The notes: generated by a model not told the origin, from the letters alone. A stretch of 64,000 nt of DNA from Bartonella massiliensis (GCF_902150025.1 NZ_CABFVS010000024.1:1-64000); one strand, 5' to 3'. Counted from the first letter of the stretch, positions 19,446 through 30,484 are shown. Translations and numbers: made by a program.

Positions 19446-21383
19446 GATGAGAGTTGGCATGATTATAAAAATAAAAAAATTGAATGAATAATTCTATTGT
19501 GCCGTAAAATATTGTTATTGATGCTGGTTGTATGAGACAGAAAAATGTGTTTATGGATGTTTTTTATGAGATATATTGGCGAATAATATTGGCATGTTCT
19601 CACAGCCGCTAGTAAGGGATGTGAAACAGGAATTAGAAATTTAAACGACTTGATTTAGAGCAATTTATCTTTGAATTTAGATAACAGTTTGATGGCGAAA
19701 ACCAATGGTGAGATAGGGTATAATACCACTTCATAAGATGGGTGTCTGATTTGCTTTTTTACGGTTATAATGCTAGAAAATTAGCAAAAATGGGTGTTTT
19801 TTACATGTATCGAGTGTCGTTATAGTAAAATAGTGAAAATTTTGTTGGTGCATTGAATATATTGTTACGTGGGTGAATTTTTTCTTAAAAAATCCGAAAA
19901 TTAACTGAATAAAGCGCTCAAATAATCCGATAGAGTATTAAAAGATTTACTAAACACCATGATAGCAATTAGCAAGACAAGGTTATATAGAGACTTTTAG
20001 CAGGCTGAAAGGGAAAGCTTTAGTCAATAATCACGTGAAAAACGAAAGGATGAACCAAATTAGTCCGGTGTGAAACAATAGCAATGTAATTGAGTTCAAC
20101 AATATAATAAATATATTTCTAGTGTTTTTTTGTAAACCAAGAGAAGAATAGTCACTTCTCTTGTGAATGATTCATTTGAGTTTATTAAGAAAAAGAGAGC
20201 TTAGTATATCATATTTTAACAGTATTATTACTTATATCATATATAGTGTTTTTCTTGATATTATTTTAAAGTTATATTTGATAATTATCTAAAACGTATA
20301 CCAAGCATTTTAACTGTATCACTATAATGTGTTAAATAAAGTCGAATAAAAGGGGGCTTTCAAGCTCATCACATGATTTAAGTAGTCGTTCATATTTATC
20401 GAATTGATTTCACTCTGACAAGTTGTGATGTGGGTGATTATATGGTTATGACATGAGCATTAATGGTTTTCTGTGAGGTGGAAGAGAGGGCTACTCAGTG
20501 GTGTAGTCGTTGTAAGTGTTGGTCCTAGTTTTGGATTTATACGGCTCAGTAATAGAAACTTCCTTAGTACGTAAGATAAAAGAAAATAAAGTTATTAAAG
20601 CTGTTAATGCAATTATTGGAGTCATTAGCCTTTTAAAGGCAATTATTAGTCAATTTTCAGGAAAAAACGTTGATAAGATGCTCAAAAAGTAGCGGGTTTT
20701 ATAGAAATGGAGGCAGCGATTTTGGGTCTAATCGCATATCTTGTATATTTCTTTACTAGAAAGCCGTCGAGTCCTAAAAGAGCGACAGGTGGAAGAACAT
20801 TAGATGCTTTTAGTTATAGCGTATGGGTTCTTAGTTCTTGATGAATTTTAAATTGTTTTATTATTGAATGTTTTATATTAAATAAACCGTGATTAGACAT
20901 CATAGTTTATGTATTTTTTACTTTTAATGATATTAATAAATTTATCCTTTTATATCATTAATATATTATTTTCTGGATGGTAGTATAGAGTGCATTAAAT
21001 TATTAAATAATCAGCTGCTTTTTAAAGGTAGTAAAATTTTTTTCTTTTCAAAATACGCATTTGAGCTCGTTTGTAGTTTATATATTTTTTTATGATGAAA
21101 TGCATATGCTTTTATTGATATATCCGTTATTGAGATATCCTTAAGCTGTGCGTATCCATTAAAAAAATATAGGGTCATACAATCTGATGGTTATTGTGAA
21201 TTTTATTTTGATGAACTGAAAAGCATAGTGATACGTCTTACAAATATTTGCAAAAAAGGCTTTTATTGGAAGCTTTTAGTCTCTTTGTGGTTTACAATTT
21301 TTTTAATCATTTTATCTTAAGCAAAGAGGATATGGATTCAGTTCAATTTCTCGATTTTATCTGAGAAGGGTGGAGTTATACGA
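19446..21383. other. Long intergenic region upstream of divK
   Basis: About 1.9 kb without a recognised gene. The best candidates are two short hydrophobic frames in sequence: one ending IIGVISLLKAIISQFSGKNV at about 20690, and a 44-codon frame at 20707-20841 starting MEAAILGLIAYLVYFF after a weak gaaatgg context. They could be the two halves of a decayed small membrane protein. I cannot name a family. The last 150 bases hold the divK promoter. Confidence 0.35.
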
Positions 21384-21749
21384 ATGCCAAAAAAAGTCAT
21401 GATCGTGGAAGATAATGAGCTTAATATGAAGTTATTTCGTGATCTTGTAGAAGCGAGTGGCTATGAAACCGTTGAAACACGTAATGGTCTTATGGCATTA
21501 GATTTGGCACGTTCATCGATGCCATCTCTTATCCTTGTGGATATTCAGTTGCCGGAAGTCTCTGGAATAGATGTTATTAAACAATTAAAAGAAGATAAGG
21601 AACTGAGATCAATCCCTGTTGTTGCTGTAACAGCCTTTGCTATGAAGGGAGATGAAGAACGAATTCGTGCTAGTGGATGTGAAGAATATATGTCAAAGCC
21701 CATTTCCGTTCCTCATTTTATTACAATGGTAAAACATTTTGTGGACTAA
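21384..21749 (+). CDS. divK: Single-domain response regulator DivK
   Basis: 121 residues, a stand-alone receiver domain. The acidic pocket residues are E9/D10 and phospho-acceptor D53 (ILVDIQLP). A conserved T lies in [11 protein letters not shown] and K in YMSKPIS. Length and the MKGDEERI segment match DivK, the essential alphaproteobacterial regulator. DivK is phosphorylated by DivJ and PleC and controls the CckA/CtrA cell-cycle pathway through DivL. Shine-Dalgarno gaagggtgga precedes the ATG. The partner pleD, often adjacent in relatives, is not in this window, so divK looks monocistronic here. Confidence 0.93.
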   Translation: MPKKVMIVEDNELNMKLFRDLVEASGYETVETRNGLMALDLARSSMPSLILVDIQLPEVSGIDVIKQLKEDKELRSIPVVAVTAFAMKGDEERIRASGCEEYMSKPISVPHFITMVKHFVD

Positions 21750-22013
21750 AGTTTTGTCAAGAAATGATATAAAAAACATTGAAAAGTCTAATAAGATCAC
21801 TAAAGTTATCGTGCAAAACATTTTTCTATTTTAGCGCGTTGGTATATTTAAGTTACCAAAATAGACTTTCAAAATTGAAATGAAGTTTTTATTTTTTGGA
21901 TCTATATTTCTTAGTTTTTGTCTTAAGAGAAGCGGTTGTTTTGCATTTTTGTTTTCTTCTAATCGGTATAGTTTGTTCCTATATTTATCTAAACGTCTTG
22001 TTTTAGCAGGGTG

Positions 22014-22040
22014 AAAAAAAGCCCCGATGAAAACGGGGCC
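22014..22040 (-). terminator. Rho-independent terminator of rplM-rpsI
   Basis: On the minus strand a GCCCCG/CGGGGC stem with a seven-base loop is followed by T7 (the A7 at 22014-22020 on the plus strand). It lies 37 bases past the rpsI stop codon. Confidence 0.92.
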
Positions 22041-22076
22041 CTATATATTGTATAAAATATTGTACAAAAACTGTAA

Positions 22077-22562
22077 TTAACGTTTTGAAAATTGGAAAGA
22101 ACGACGCGCTTTTGCTTTACCGTACTTTTTACGTTCAACAACACGACTATCGCGGGTAAGGAACCCCCCTTTTTTCAAAATTGGGCGAAGTTCTGGTTCG
22201 TAATAATTTAAAGCTTTTGAAATACCATGGCGTACTGCACCAGCTTGTCCAGAAAGACCACCACCTGCAACGGTTGCAATAATATCAAATTGGGTATCCC
22301 TATTTGTTGCAACAATTGGTTGACGAAGAATCATTCTTAAAACAGGGCGCGCAAAATATTTGTCAAATTCTTTGTTGTTAATGGTAATTTTTCCAGAACC
22401 TGGTTTAATCCATACGCGAGCAACAGCATCTTTACGTTTTCCTGTTGCATAGGCACGCCCTTGTGAGTCAAGCTTTTGTACATGAACAGGAGCAATATTT
22501 TCATGAGCTTCCACAGTGTTTGTTACGACACTAAGCTCAGCAAGAGAATTAATTTCGGCCAT
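22077..22562 (-). CDS. rpsI: 30S ribosomal protein S9
   Basis: 161 residues from ATG 22562 ([10 protein letters not shown]). An in-frame TTG at 22568 would overlap rplM and is less likely. The conserved S9 core is present: [17 protein letters not shown], the [19 protein letters not shown] loop, and the basic C-terminal tail ending [17 protein letters not shown], which reaches the P-site tRNA. The N-terminus is about 30 residues longer than in E. coli, as usual in Rhizobiales. The ATG lies two bases after the rplM stop, so the two are translationally coupled. Confidence 0.97.
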   Translation of the reverse strand: MAEINSLAELSVVTNTVEAHENIAPVHVQKLDSQGRAYATGKRKDAVARVWIKPGSGKITINNKEFDKYFARPVLRMILRQPIVATNRDTQFDIIATVAGGGLSGQAGAVRHGISKALNYYEPELRPILKKGGFLTRDSRVVERKKYGKAKARRSFQFSKR

Positions 22563-22564
22563 AA

Positions 22565-23029
22565 TCAAGCAATCCTTTTGTTTTTGCGGTTTAAAGCACC
22601 AACGTCAAGAGACTCTGGCTGCTGTGCTTCATGTGGATGTTGGTTTCCAGCATAAACACGGAGATTCTTCAGTTGACGGCGACCTAGGGGACCGCGCGGA
22701 ATCATGCGTTCTACAGCTTTTTCAACAACGCGTTCGGGAAAACGTCCTTCAAGGAGCTGACGCGCTGTACGTTCTTTGATTCCACCAATATAGCCGGTAT
22801 GCCAATAATATTTTTTATCTGTATATTTTTTGCCGGTAAGAGCTATTTTATCGGCATTGATGACAATAACGTTGTCACCATCATCAACATGTGGCGTGAA
22901 TGTGGCTTTATGTTTACCACGTAAGCGATTCGCAACGAATGTGGCAAGACGACCCAAAACAAGGTTTTCTGCGTCAATAATAACCCATTTTTTTACCACT
23001 TCAGTTGGCTTTTGTGAAAAAGTTGCCAT
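22565..23029 (-). CDS. rplM: 50S ribosomal protein L13
   Basis: 154 residues with the L13 signature: [16 protein letters not shown] at the N-terminus, [16 protein letters not shown], and the [19 protein letters not shown] block. L13 is an early assembly protein of the large subunit. Shine-Dalgarno aaggat sits six bases before the ATG. It is the first gene of the rplM-rpsI operon, with rpsI starting two bases after its TGA. The 295-bp gap to recJ is divergent and holds both promoters. Confidence 0.97.
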   Translation of the reverse strand: MATFSQKPTEVVKKWVIIDAENLVLGRLATFVANRLRGKHKATFTPHVDDGDNVIVINADKIALTGKKYTDKKYYWHTGYIGGIKERTARQLLEGRFPERVVEKAVERMIPRGPLGRRQLKNLRVYAGNQHPHEAQQPESLDVGALNRKNKRIA

Positions 23030-23324
23030 AGAAGTATCCTTTATTAAAGCCCTTGTACTACGAGGGCATTTTGATTTTTGCGTTGAAAATTGTTATCACA
23101 GCGAAAATATTTAACGCGTCTTGTCTACTCTGATATAATGTCTTTTGTTTAACGTCAAGAGAAAATAAAAACTTTATAAAACAGTACTTTATAAACGGGG
23201 TATTATGATACCTTATATGGAAAGGTGCCTATGTCCATTTTATTGAGAATGAATGTTGCAAAGGGTTATTTTATCTTTAACGCATGATTGTATTTTATCG
23301 ATCTCCATTATAATATAAATAATA

Positions 23325-25109
23325 ATGCAGTCATCTCGTTATTTTCTCAATGTTGAATCTTCTGCTTGTGGTCAGGCTTGGCGAGATGCCCTTGATCGTC
23401 AAGGGATCAATAATGCGCGCGCTATTGCTCAAAAGTTTGGTTTCCCAGATCAGTTAGCACGAGTCCTTTCAGCAAGAGATGTCGATGAAGCTGAAGCGGT
23501 TGCTTTTATTAATCCAACACTGCGCACACTTATGCCTGATCCAGAAAGTTTTGTCGATATGCAATGCGCAGCAGAGCGCATTGTTAAGGCTCTTCTCAAT
23601 CAAGAACAGGTTGCAGTTTTTGGTGATTATGATGTTGATGGTGCTTGTTCATCAGCACTCATAGCGCGATTTTTTCGTTATTTTGGAGTTGAAGTAAAAA
23701 TTTATATTCCTGATCGTATTGTTGAAGGCTATGGGCCGAATGAACAAGCCATGAGAATGCTCGTTCAAGAAGGCGCTCGTTTAATTATTACTGTTGATTG
23801 TGGTGCAAACAGTCCAGATGCCGTAAGAGCAGCGAGGCTTGCAGGTGCTGATGTTGTGATTTTAGATCATCATCAAATGTCAGAGGTTCATCAAGAAGCC
23901 GTTGCTCTTGTCAATCCTAATCGCCCTGATGATTTTTCTGGACAAGGGCATTTATGTGCCGCAGGCGTTGTCTTTATTACGTTAGCGTGGGTTCATCATT
24001 TGCTGCGGAAAAAACAATTCAAAGGGCTGCTGCCGGATCTTCTCAGTATGCTTGATCTTGTTGCATTGGCAACCATATGTGATGTCGTTCCATTACAAGG
24101 TGTTAACCGTGCTTTTGTGATTAAAGGACTTCAAGTTGCTCGTTCTATGCATAATCTAGGAATAGCAGCTTTAACAAAGATTGCACGAATAGGGGAGCCA
24201 CTTAATAGTTTTCATTTAGGTTTTTTGTTAGGTCCTAGAATTAATGCAGGAGGGCGCATTGGCGACCAAGCTCTGGGAGCGCGTTTGCTGAGTTGTGAGA
24301 ATAAAGATGAAGCGGACAGAATAGCAGAACAATTAGATCAGCTTAATCAAGAGCGCCAAGAAATGGAGAATATTCAATTACTACAGGCGGAATCTTATAT
24401 TGCTTCTCTTTATAAAGATCAAGAAACACCATTGTCACTTGTCATTTCTCATCAAGAATGGCATCCAGGGATTATTGGTATTCTTGCATCTCGCCTTAAA
24501 GAGCGTTTTTTTTGTCCTGTTTTTGCTATTGCTTTGAAAGAAGATGGAAGTGGTGTGGGATCGGGACGCTCAATTCATGGCATAGATTTAGGTGCACTCG
24601 TTCGTGAAGCTGTTACACTCAATTTATTAGAAAAAGGAGGGGGACATGGTATGGCAGCAGGAATTACAATTCAATCAACAAAAATTGAAGTTTTTCAAAA
24701 ATGGCTAGAAGAAAAAGTCGCTGGGATGGTCTCACAGTTGCGGACAAACAAGTCTCTTAGTATCGATGGTTCTCTTTCTGCTTCTGGTGTCAGTCAAGAA
24801 CTATTTGAGTTGCTTGAAAAGGCGGGTCCTTTTGGGACAGGGAATGCAACCCCTGTTTTTGTTCTTCCCTCTCATCGATTAATGAACCTATCTGAAGTTG
24901 GTAAAGGACATCTTCGTCTCATTGTATCTAATGTGGAAGGCAAAAAACTGCAAGGAATAGCTTTTCGTGCTGTAGGGACAGTGCTTGGTGATTTTTTATC
25001 GAGAAATATTGGTGAAATGATTCATTTAGCAGGTCATCTTAGTTTGAATTATTGGAATGGAACGATCAATCCGCAGCTGCGCGTGATTGATGCTGCTGCA
25101 GTGATTTAA
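23325..25109 (+). CDS. recJ: Single-stranded-DNA-specific exonuclease RecJ
   Basis: 594 residues, near the usual RecJ length. The DHH phosphoesterase motifs are intact: DYDVDGACSSAL around residue 100 (motif I), VDCGAN near 154, LDHHQM near 182 (the DHH motif), and the DHHA1 motif GGGHGMAAG near 442. A C-terminal OB-like region follows. RecJ degrades single-stranded DNA 5' to 3' in mismatch repair, RecF-pathway recombination and base excision repair, using Mn/Mg ions. It is convergent with parE, with only 17 bases between stop codons. Confidence 0.95.
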   Translation: MQSSRYFLNVESSACGQAWRDALDRQGINNARAIAQKFGFPDQLARVLSARDVDEAEAVAFINPTLRTLMPDPESFVDMQCAAERIVKALLNQEQVAVFGDYDVDGACSSALIARFFRYFGVEVKIYIPDRIVEGYGPNEQAMRMLVQEGARLIITVDCGANSPDAVRAARLAGADVVILDHHQMSEVHQEAVALVNPNRPDDFSGQGHLCAAGVVFITLAWVHHLLRKKQFKGLLPDLLSMLDLVALATICDVVPLQGVNRAFVIKGLQVARSMHNLGIAALTKIARIGEPLNSFHLGFLLGPRINAGGRIGDQALGARLLSCENKDEADRIAEQLDQLNQERQEMENIQLLQAESYIASLYKDQETPLSLVISHQEWHPGIIGILASRLKERFFCPVFAIALKEDGSGVGSGRSIHGIDLGALVREAVTLNLLEKGGGHGMAAGITIQSTKIEVFQKWLEEKVAGMVSQLRTNKSLSIDGSLSASGVSQELFELLEKAGPFGTGNATPVFVLPSHRLMNLSEVGKGHLRLIVSNVEGKKLQGIAFRAVGTVLGDFLSRNIGEMIHLAGHLSLNYWNGTINPQLRVIDAAAVI

Positions 25110-25126
25110 AAGAGACATTTTTGATA

Positions 25127-27202
25127 TTAAATGTCTAAATTAGAAGCAAAAGTGGAATTTTCTTGTATGAAACGAAATCGTGCTTCTGCTTTTGTTCCCA
25201 TGAGACTTTCTACAGTTTTTTTTGTTTCTTGCATTTCCACGCTATCAATAGAAACACGCAGCAATGTACGCTTTTGAGGATGCATTGTTGTTTCTTTAAG
25301 TTGTTCTGCACGCATTTCACCCAGTCCTTTGAAACGCCCGATTTCAATTTTAGCTTTTCCTGTAAATTCAGTTTTGAGCAATTCATCCTTATGGATGTCA
25401 TCGCGTGCGTAAGCAACTTTTCCTCCTTGTGATATTCTGTAAAGGGGAGGAACGGCAAGATATAAATGCCCTTGATGAATAAGGTCAGGCATTTCTTGAA
25501 AGAAGAAGGTAATGAGCAGTGACGCAATATGAGCACCGTCAACATCAGCATCTGTCATGATGATAATACGTTCATATCTGAGATCTTTTTCACGATATTT
25601 AGAGCGTGTTCCACAGCCAAGAGCAAGGATAAGATCGCTAATTGTTTGGCTTGAGTTCATTTTTTCATGGGCAGCACTGGCGACATTGAGGATTTTGCCA
25701 CGAAGAGGTAAAATTGCTTGGTTTGCTCTATTTCTTGCTTGTTTGGCTGACCCTCCCGCAGAATCTCCTTCAACAATGAATAATTCAGCACCCGCAGCAT
25801 GGTTTTGGCTACAATCTGCAAGTTTACCGGGCAGACGTAATTTACGGACAGCCGTTTTTCGACTTATTTCTCTATCTTGACGTCGTCTAACACGTTCTTC
25901 AGCACGTTCAATAACCCAATCGAGAAGTTTTGTTGCTTCTTGGGGGGAGTTTGCCAACCAATGATCAAAAGGATCGCGGATTGCACTTTCAACAATACGT
26001 TGGGCTTCAATGGTTGCTAATCGATCTTTTGTTTGTCCAACAAACTCAGGGTTACTGATAAAGACAGAAAGTATTGCGGCTGTTGAAATCATAATATCAT
26101 CAGATGTAATGATTGCTGCACGCTTGTTTCCTATTAACTCAGCGTAGGACTTCAATCCGCGTAAAAGAGCTTGACGCAGTCCAGTTTCGTGCGTTCCCCC
26201 TTCTCCAGTGGGAATAGTATTGCAGTAAGATTGGACACAAGGATCACCACCATGCCAAGCGATAGCCCATTCAACACAGCCATGACCATTATTTTGTTGT
26301 GTTTTGCCAGAAAAAATTTCTGACGTTACGCGATATTCATCTTTTAGTGATGCAAGTAAATAGTCTTTAAGCCCATTGGGAAAATGAAAAACCGCTTTTT
26401 CAGGAATGTTTTTTACGCCTTCAAGTATGACGGGATCACAAGTCCAGCGAATTTTTACACCGCCAAAAAGATAGGCTTTGGAGCGCGCCATCTTATAAAT
26501 TTTTTCTGGATCAAAAGCTACTTTTTCACCAAAAATTTCATGGTCAGGATGAAAACGAACGCGCGTACCACGGCGATTATAAATATCTCCTAAATCTTCC
26601 AATTCAGATTGAGGGATACCCCGTGAGAAGCGTTGTCGATAAAGTTTTCGTTCCCGTGCTACTTCGACTTCCATATCATCTGAAAGAGCATTGACGACGG
26701 AAATTCCTACACCATGAAGTCCGCCCGCAGTTTGATAAGCTTTTCCATCAAATTTTCCACCTGAGTGGAGTTGTGTCATAATAACTTCAAGAGTCGATTT
26801 ATCTGGCATTTGGGGATGATTTTCAACAGGAATACCACGTCCATTATCTGTAACGGTTATATAACCGTTCCTCTCTAATGAAACCTCAATGGAGTCTGCA
26901 TAACCCGCAACAGCTTCATCCATCGCATTATCAATAATTTCGGCAAATAAATGATGAAGTGCTTTACTGTCTGTTCCACCAATATACATTCCAGGGCGTA
27001 AACGTACAGGCTCTAAACCCTCAAGTACACGAATAGAGAGGGCATTATAGTCATCATAGTCATCTTCTTGCGTCTCTTTCGCACTTTTTTTTAAAATCAT
27101 CGCTTTTGATTTTGTTGGAGATTGCAGAGTACTTTCTTTTGTATTTACCCGAGATTGGGCTTTATTTAAAATACTAAAAAGATCCTTGTTGTTATCGCTC
27201 AT
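25127..27202 (-). CDS. parE: DNA topoisomerase IV subunit B
   Basis: 691 residues. The GHKL ATPase domain comes first (EIIDNAMDEA near residue 90; DNGRGIP; GGLHGVGISVVNAL). The transducer domain follows, then the TOPRIM domain with IVEGDSAGGSA near 475 and TDADVDGAHI. The C-terminus ends with RFIQENSTFASNLDI, typical of ParE/GyrB. The length and the N-terminal leader of about 55 residues fit alphaproteobacterial ParE rather than GyrB. ParE pairs with ParC to decatenate daughter chromosomes. It is a quinolone/aminocoumarin target family. Confidence 0.95.
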   Translation of the reverse strand: MSDNNKDLFSILNKAQSRVNTKESTLQSPTKSKAMILKKSAKETQEDDYDDYNALSIRVLEGLEPVRLRPGMYIGGTDSKALHHLFAEIIDNAMDEAVAGYADSIEVSLERNGYITVTDNGRGIPVENHPQMPDKSTLEVIMTQLHSGGKFDGKAYQTAGGLHGVGISVVNALSDDMEVEVARERKLYRQRFSRGIPQSELEDLGDIYNRRGTRVRFHPDHEIFGEKVAFDPEKIYKMARSKAYLFGGVKIRWTCDPVILEGVKNIPEKAVFHFPNGLKDYLLASLKDEYRVTSEIFSGKTQQNNGHGCVEWAIAWHGGDPCVQSYCNTIPTGEGGTHETGLRQALLRGLKSYAELIGNKRAAIITSDDIMISTAAILSVFISNPEFVGQTKDRLATIEAQRIVESAIRDPFDHWLANSPQEATKLLDWVIERAEERVRRRQDREISRKTAVRKLRLPGKLADCSQNHAAGAELFIVEGDSAGGSAKQARNRANQAILPLRGKILNVASAAHEKMNSSQTISDLILALGCGTRSKYREKDLRYERIIIMTDADVDGAHIASLLITFFFQEMPDLIHQGHLYLAVPPLYRISQGGKVAYARDDIHKDELLKTEFTGKAKIEIGRFKGLGEMRAEQLKETTMHPQKRTLLRVSIDSVEMQETKKTVESLMGTKAEARFRFIQENSTFASNLDI

Positions 27203-27284
27203 AGCGTTTAACTATCTACCTCATAAAATATAATCTTCATTAAAATAAGTTTTATGCCTGTTTTTTATTTAAAAATCAATGAAC

Positions 27285-28022
27285 TTAGGAAACATCAATT
27301 GTTGGACCAAAAATTTGTTCAAAAGCCTGTTTGAGAGCAATATCAATATCATGCATTGTTACAGAACACCCTAACTCAAGCAGGCTGGTTACACCGTGGT
27401 TTGTAATTCCACAAGGAACAATTCCTGAATAATGGGCTAAATTAGGATTAACATTGATAGAAACGCCATGAAAACTTACCCATTTGCGCACGCGAATACC
27501 AATAGCCGCAATTTTATCTTCAGAAGAAAGATCACTTTGTTTTGATGAGCAATGAGACTGTCTAACCCAGACACCAACGCGATCTTCTCTGCGTTCACCT
27601 TTAATATTAAAGTTTGCAAGCATCTGTATGATCCATTCTTCTATTGCACTAATGAAAGCACGAATATCTTGTTTGCGGCGTTTAAGATCAAGCATAATAT
27701 AAGCAATACGCTGTCCTGGACCATGATATGTAAACTCACCTCCACGTCCTGCTTCATATACAGGGAATAAATGAGGTGATAAAAGATCTTTTTTATCTGC
27801 ACTCGTACCCGCTGTATAAAGGGAAGGGTGCTCAAGAAGCCAAACTTGTTCATGAGCAGTTTTTGCAAGAATTTTTTCTACACGTTCTTGCATATAATGC
27901 AGCGCTTCAGGATACTCGACCAACTGATCACTTATTTTCCATTCAACGGGTGGATTTCCTAGAATTGCATTAAAATGATGTGATAAGTGATTACGATCGC
28001 TATGTTTCAATTCAAATGTCAT
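27285..28022 (-). CDS. lipB: Octanoyl-(acyl carrier protein):protein octanoyltransferase LipB
   Basis: About 245 residues. ATG 28022 is preferred over the in-frame TTG at 28028. The BPL/LipB family motifs are present: [13 protein letters not shown], the [15 protein letters not shown] lysine-region block, and the catalytic Cys in [15 protein letters not shown]. LipB moves octanoate from acyl carrier protein to the lipoyl domains of pyruvate and 2-oxoglutarate dehydrogenases and the glycine cleavage H protein; LipA then inserts sulfur. A short insertion ([13 protein letters not shown]) lies before the catalytic region. It sits behind parE on the same strand. Confidence 0.95.
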   Translation of the reverse strand: MTFELKHSDRNHLSHHFNAILGNPPVEWKISDQLVEYPEALHYMQERVEKILAKTAHEQVWLLEHPSLYTAGTSADKKDLLSPHLFPVYEAGRGGEFTYHGPGQRIAYIMLDLKRRKQDIRAFISAIEEWIIQMLANFNIKGERREDRVGVWVRQSHCSSKQSDLSSEDKIAAIGIRVRKWVSFHGVSINVNPNLAHYSGIVPCGITNHGVTSLLELGCSVTMHDIDIALKQAFEQIFGPTIDVS

Positions 28023-28146
28023 TGGCAATATTTATCTTAATATTTAAGTTTGTATTATAATTTAAAAAAATAATAAGAACCTAAGATTAAGAGACAATTT
28101 ATGAGAAGTACAATGAATTTTATTTAAAAAATTTATTATATTTATT

Positions 28147-28998
28147 TTACCACTTTCCTGTTGCACCACCACCACCTGATGATCCACCACCACCTCTAAA
28201 TCCTCCCCCTCCTGAATGTCCACCAAAGATTCCGCCATAGCCTCTGCCACTTGCATTTAAATTTAAAAACCAAGGTGTGAAGATAAATCCCATCCAAAGA
28301 TACTTTTGTGGACCTACTTTTTTACCAAAAATCATAGCAAGGAGGGGTAAACCAAAGATGATAAAGAGAATGAGAAACATGATTGTATTTATAATCATTT
28401 CTTCTTTTTCAGCTTGTTTACGTTGTTCTTCAACAGCTTTAGCTTTTTGATTGATTCGAAAAGAAAAATCAGCATCACTTTGTGTGATCACTTTGATAAT
28501 TGCATGAATGGCTTCGACAATTCCTTTTTGATAATTCCCTTCACGAAAATTAGGAATCATGAAGCTATGAATGATGACAGAGGAAATGGCATCTGTTAGT
28601 TCTCCCTCCAGACCATAGCCTACTTCAATACGTGCTTCACGTTCATTGGGTGCAATGACGATTAATACGCCGTTATTGATCTGTTTTTGACCTAACTTCC
28701 ATGTGCGAAAAAGGGAGTTGCTGTATGTCTCTATATCATTGCCTGAAAGAGTAGGGAGCGTTACAAGAACAATTTGATCTCCTGTTTTTTTCTCGAGTGT
28801 AGCGAGCTTTTCCGTTAAATTTCTCTTTGTTGTATGATCGAGTAAATGAGCCATATCGTTGATATAGCCGATTAAGGGAGGAAACTTCGTGTGCGCGCAA
28901 GTGACATCCCAAAATGAGATGATCAGATAGAGAATGCTCAAAGAAATCCATAAACGTACAAAAATATGACGTTTTATGGAATGTTGAAATAGCTTCAT
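28147..28998 (-). CDS. TPM-domain membrane protein with Gly-rich tail (YgcG-like)
   Basis: 283 residues. An N-terminal membrane segment is followed by a periplasmic TPM domain (residues about 45-170; INDMAHLLD, GDQIVLVTL, IETYSNSLFRTWKLGQ, NGVLIVIAPNEREARIEVGYGLEG). Next come a charged helix, a second membrane segment near residue 215, and a Gly/Ser-rich tail. This is the usual partner of LemA. Its ATG shares one base with the lemA stop (TAATG), so translation is coupled. Family members have been linked to photosystem II repair in plants and to membrane stress in bacteria; the role here is unknown. Confidence 0.88.
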   Translation of the reverse strand: MKLFQHSIKRHIFVRLWISLSILYLIISFWDVTCAHTKFPPLIGYINDMAHLLDHTTKRNLTEKLATLEKKTGDQIVLVTLPTLSGNDIETYSNSLFRTWKLGQKQINNGVLIVIAPNEREARIEVGYGLEGELTDAISSVIIHSFMIPNFREGNYQKGIVEAIHAIIKVITQSDADFSFRINQKAKAVEEQRKQAEKEEMIINTIMFLILFIIFGLPLLAMIFGKKVGPQKYLWMGFIFTPWFLNLNASGRGYGGIFGGHSGGGGFRGGGGSSGGGGATGKW

Positions 28999-29642
28999 TA
29001 ATTAAAATTAACCTTTGGTGTTTGTTGGCTATCCGCATCGATGGTAAAAGTTGGCATAGGTTTAGCATCACGAAACCATAATTTAGCCCAAATCATTGTT
29101 GGCATTGTTTTGAGTGCTGTATTATAGGCACGGACTGTTTCGATATAGTCACGGCGCGCAACAGAGATACGGTTTTCAGTTCCTTCTAGTTGTGATTGAA
29201 GAGCAAGAAAGTTTTGATTTGCTTTAAGATCCGGATAGTTTTCAACAACAGCCATAAGCCGTGAAAGTGCGCTTGATAAATTGGCTTGATTGTTAAGATA
29301 TTGCTTTATTACTTCTGGATTATTCAACATATCAGCATTAATATTGACTTGCGTTGCTTTGGCGCGTGCTTCAATGACATTTGTAAAAACAGCTTGTTCA
29401 TGAGCTGCGTAAGCTTTAACTGTTTCTACGAGATTAGGAATGAGATCTGCACGGCGTTGATATTGATTGAGCACTTCACCCCATGCAGCTTGTGCTTTTT
29501 CTTCATTTGTTGGTATTGTATTAAATCCGCAGCCACTTAAAAATGGTATAAAAAGTGCCAAGAAAAAAGTGATTGAAAATTGTCTTAACATTTTAATTGA
29601 AGGGTAAGAAAATACAGTTGAAGCAATTTGTAAATTAAACAT
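28998..29642 (-). CDS. lemA: LemA family protein (probable lipoprotein)
   Basis: 214 residues from ATG 29642, which has a good ggag nine bases upstream. An internal ATG at 29591 would begin right at the signal peptide (MLRQFSITFFLALF). Either way the signal ends in a lipobox, LSGC, so it is likely a membrane-anchored lipoprotein. The LemA domain is clear: AWGEVLNQYQRRADLIPNLV, the AVFTNVIEARAKA helix, YPDLKANQNFLALQ, and the RRDYIETVRAYNTALKTMP block. It is all helical. LemA proteins occur with TPM proteins, as here. Their molecular function is not established. Confidence 0.9.
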   Translation of the reverse strand: MFNLQIASTVFSYPSIKMLRQFSITFFLALFIPFLSGCGFNTIPTNEEKAQAAWGEVLNQYQRRADLIPNLVETVKAYAAHEQAVFTNVIEARAKATQVNINADMLNNPEVIKQYLNNQANLSSALSRLMAVVENYPDLKANQNFLALQSQLEGTENRISVARRDYIETVRAYNTALKTMPTMIWAKLWFRDAKPMPTFTIDADSQQTPKVNFN

Positions 29643-29875
29643 AAAAATATCTCCACAGCCATTTTATATATTATATAGGATGTATTTTCTCAGTAAAAAG
29701 TATTTTAAAATTTTTAATATAAATGAGTTGATAAAAAAATTATATTATATGAATTTTTAGCTTTTTAGCGTCTTGAGTTGTTATAGAAATAATAATGCTA
29801 TTCTTATAAATTATATGTTTATCCTAAATAACATAATGCAATAATAAGGTATGACAAAGATTAGTATTTGATGAT

Positions 29876-30484
29876 CTAATACACCTTTATTTCTGAAATT
29901 AAAGTATTTTCGAGATATAATTCTATTTCATCAAATGGAGACAGTTTACCCACTCCTTGTGGCGTGCCTGTATATATGATATCTTCACTCTTTAACTGAA
30001 TGTAGCTGCTCAAAAAAGAAATTATTTTCTCAAAGCTAAAAATCATATTTTTCGTATTGCCAACTTGCCTCGTTTCACCATTCAGTTTCATTTCAAAGGT
30101 TATTGGATTATTTATTTTTTGTTTGTTTATGAAGTCAGAGACGTATGCGGCTCCTTTAAATCCTTTAGACAAAAGCCAAGGAAGCTTTTTTTCTTTTAAC
30201 TTTGTTTGTAAATCTCTAGCGGTTAGATCAAGACCTATTGCTACGGCATCGTAACATTTTTTAGCTTCTATCTCATTAACCATAAAAGTATCCTTTGAGA
30301 TTCTAAGCACAATTTCAGTTTCGAAATGAATTTCTTTAGAAAAATTAGGGAGATTAATTTGATTTTCTAAGACGAGTGAACTGTTGGGCTTGCTAAAGAT
30401 AACGGGTTCATCTTCAACAGCATTTCCCAATTCATAAGCATGTTCAACATAATTACGTCCAACACAGTAAATATTATTAATCAT
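29876..30484 (-). CDS. Fumarylacetoacetate hydrolase family protein
   Basis: 202 residues, the size of the minimal FAH-fold enzymes (YcgM/FAHD1-like). Metal ligands are visible in the HFETEIVLRI segment (E-x-E) and the Asp in AIGLDLTARDLQ. The catalytic-pocket motifs KGFKGAA and TGTPQGVG are present. Family enzymes cleave or decarboxylate 2-oxo acids such as acylpyruvates or oxaloacetate using Mg. It is followed by no operon partner. The 5' flank has a G-rich sequence (gggggggctcct) just before the ATG. The exact substrate cannot be told from the sequence. Confidence 0.88.
   Translation of the reverse strand: MINNIYCVGRNYVEHAYELGNAVEDEPVIFSKPNSSLVLENQINLPNFSKEIHFETEIVLRISKDTFMVNEIEAKKCYDAVAIGLDLTARDLQTKLKEKKLPWLLSKGFKGAAYVSDFINKQKINNPITFEMKLNGETRQVGNTKNMIFSFEKIISFLSSYIQLKSEDIIYTGTPQGVGKLSPFDEIELYLENTLISEIKVY

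Noticed and set aside
20707-20841. 44-codon frame starting MEAAILGLIAYLVYFF
   Set aside because: A hydrophobic start is easy to find by chance in AT-rich DNA. There is no good ribosome binding site and I recognise no homologue; it is mentioned only inside the intergenic entry.
25113-25136. Hairpin AGACATTT/AAATGTCT between recJ and parE as a terminator
   Set aside because: The stem is AT-rich, overlaps the parE stop codon and has no U run on either strand, so it is too weak to call.
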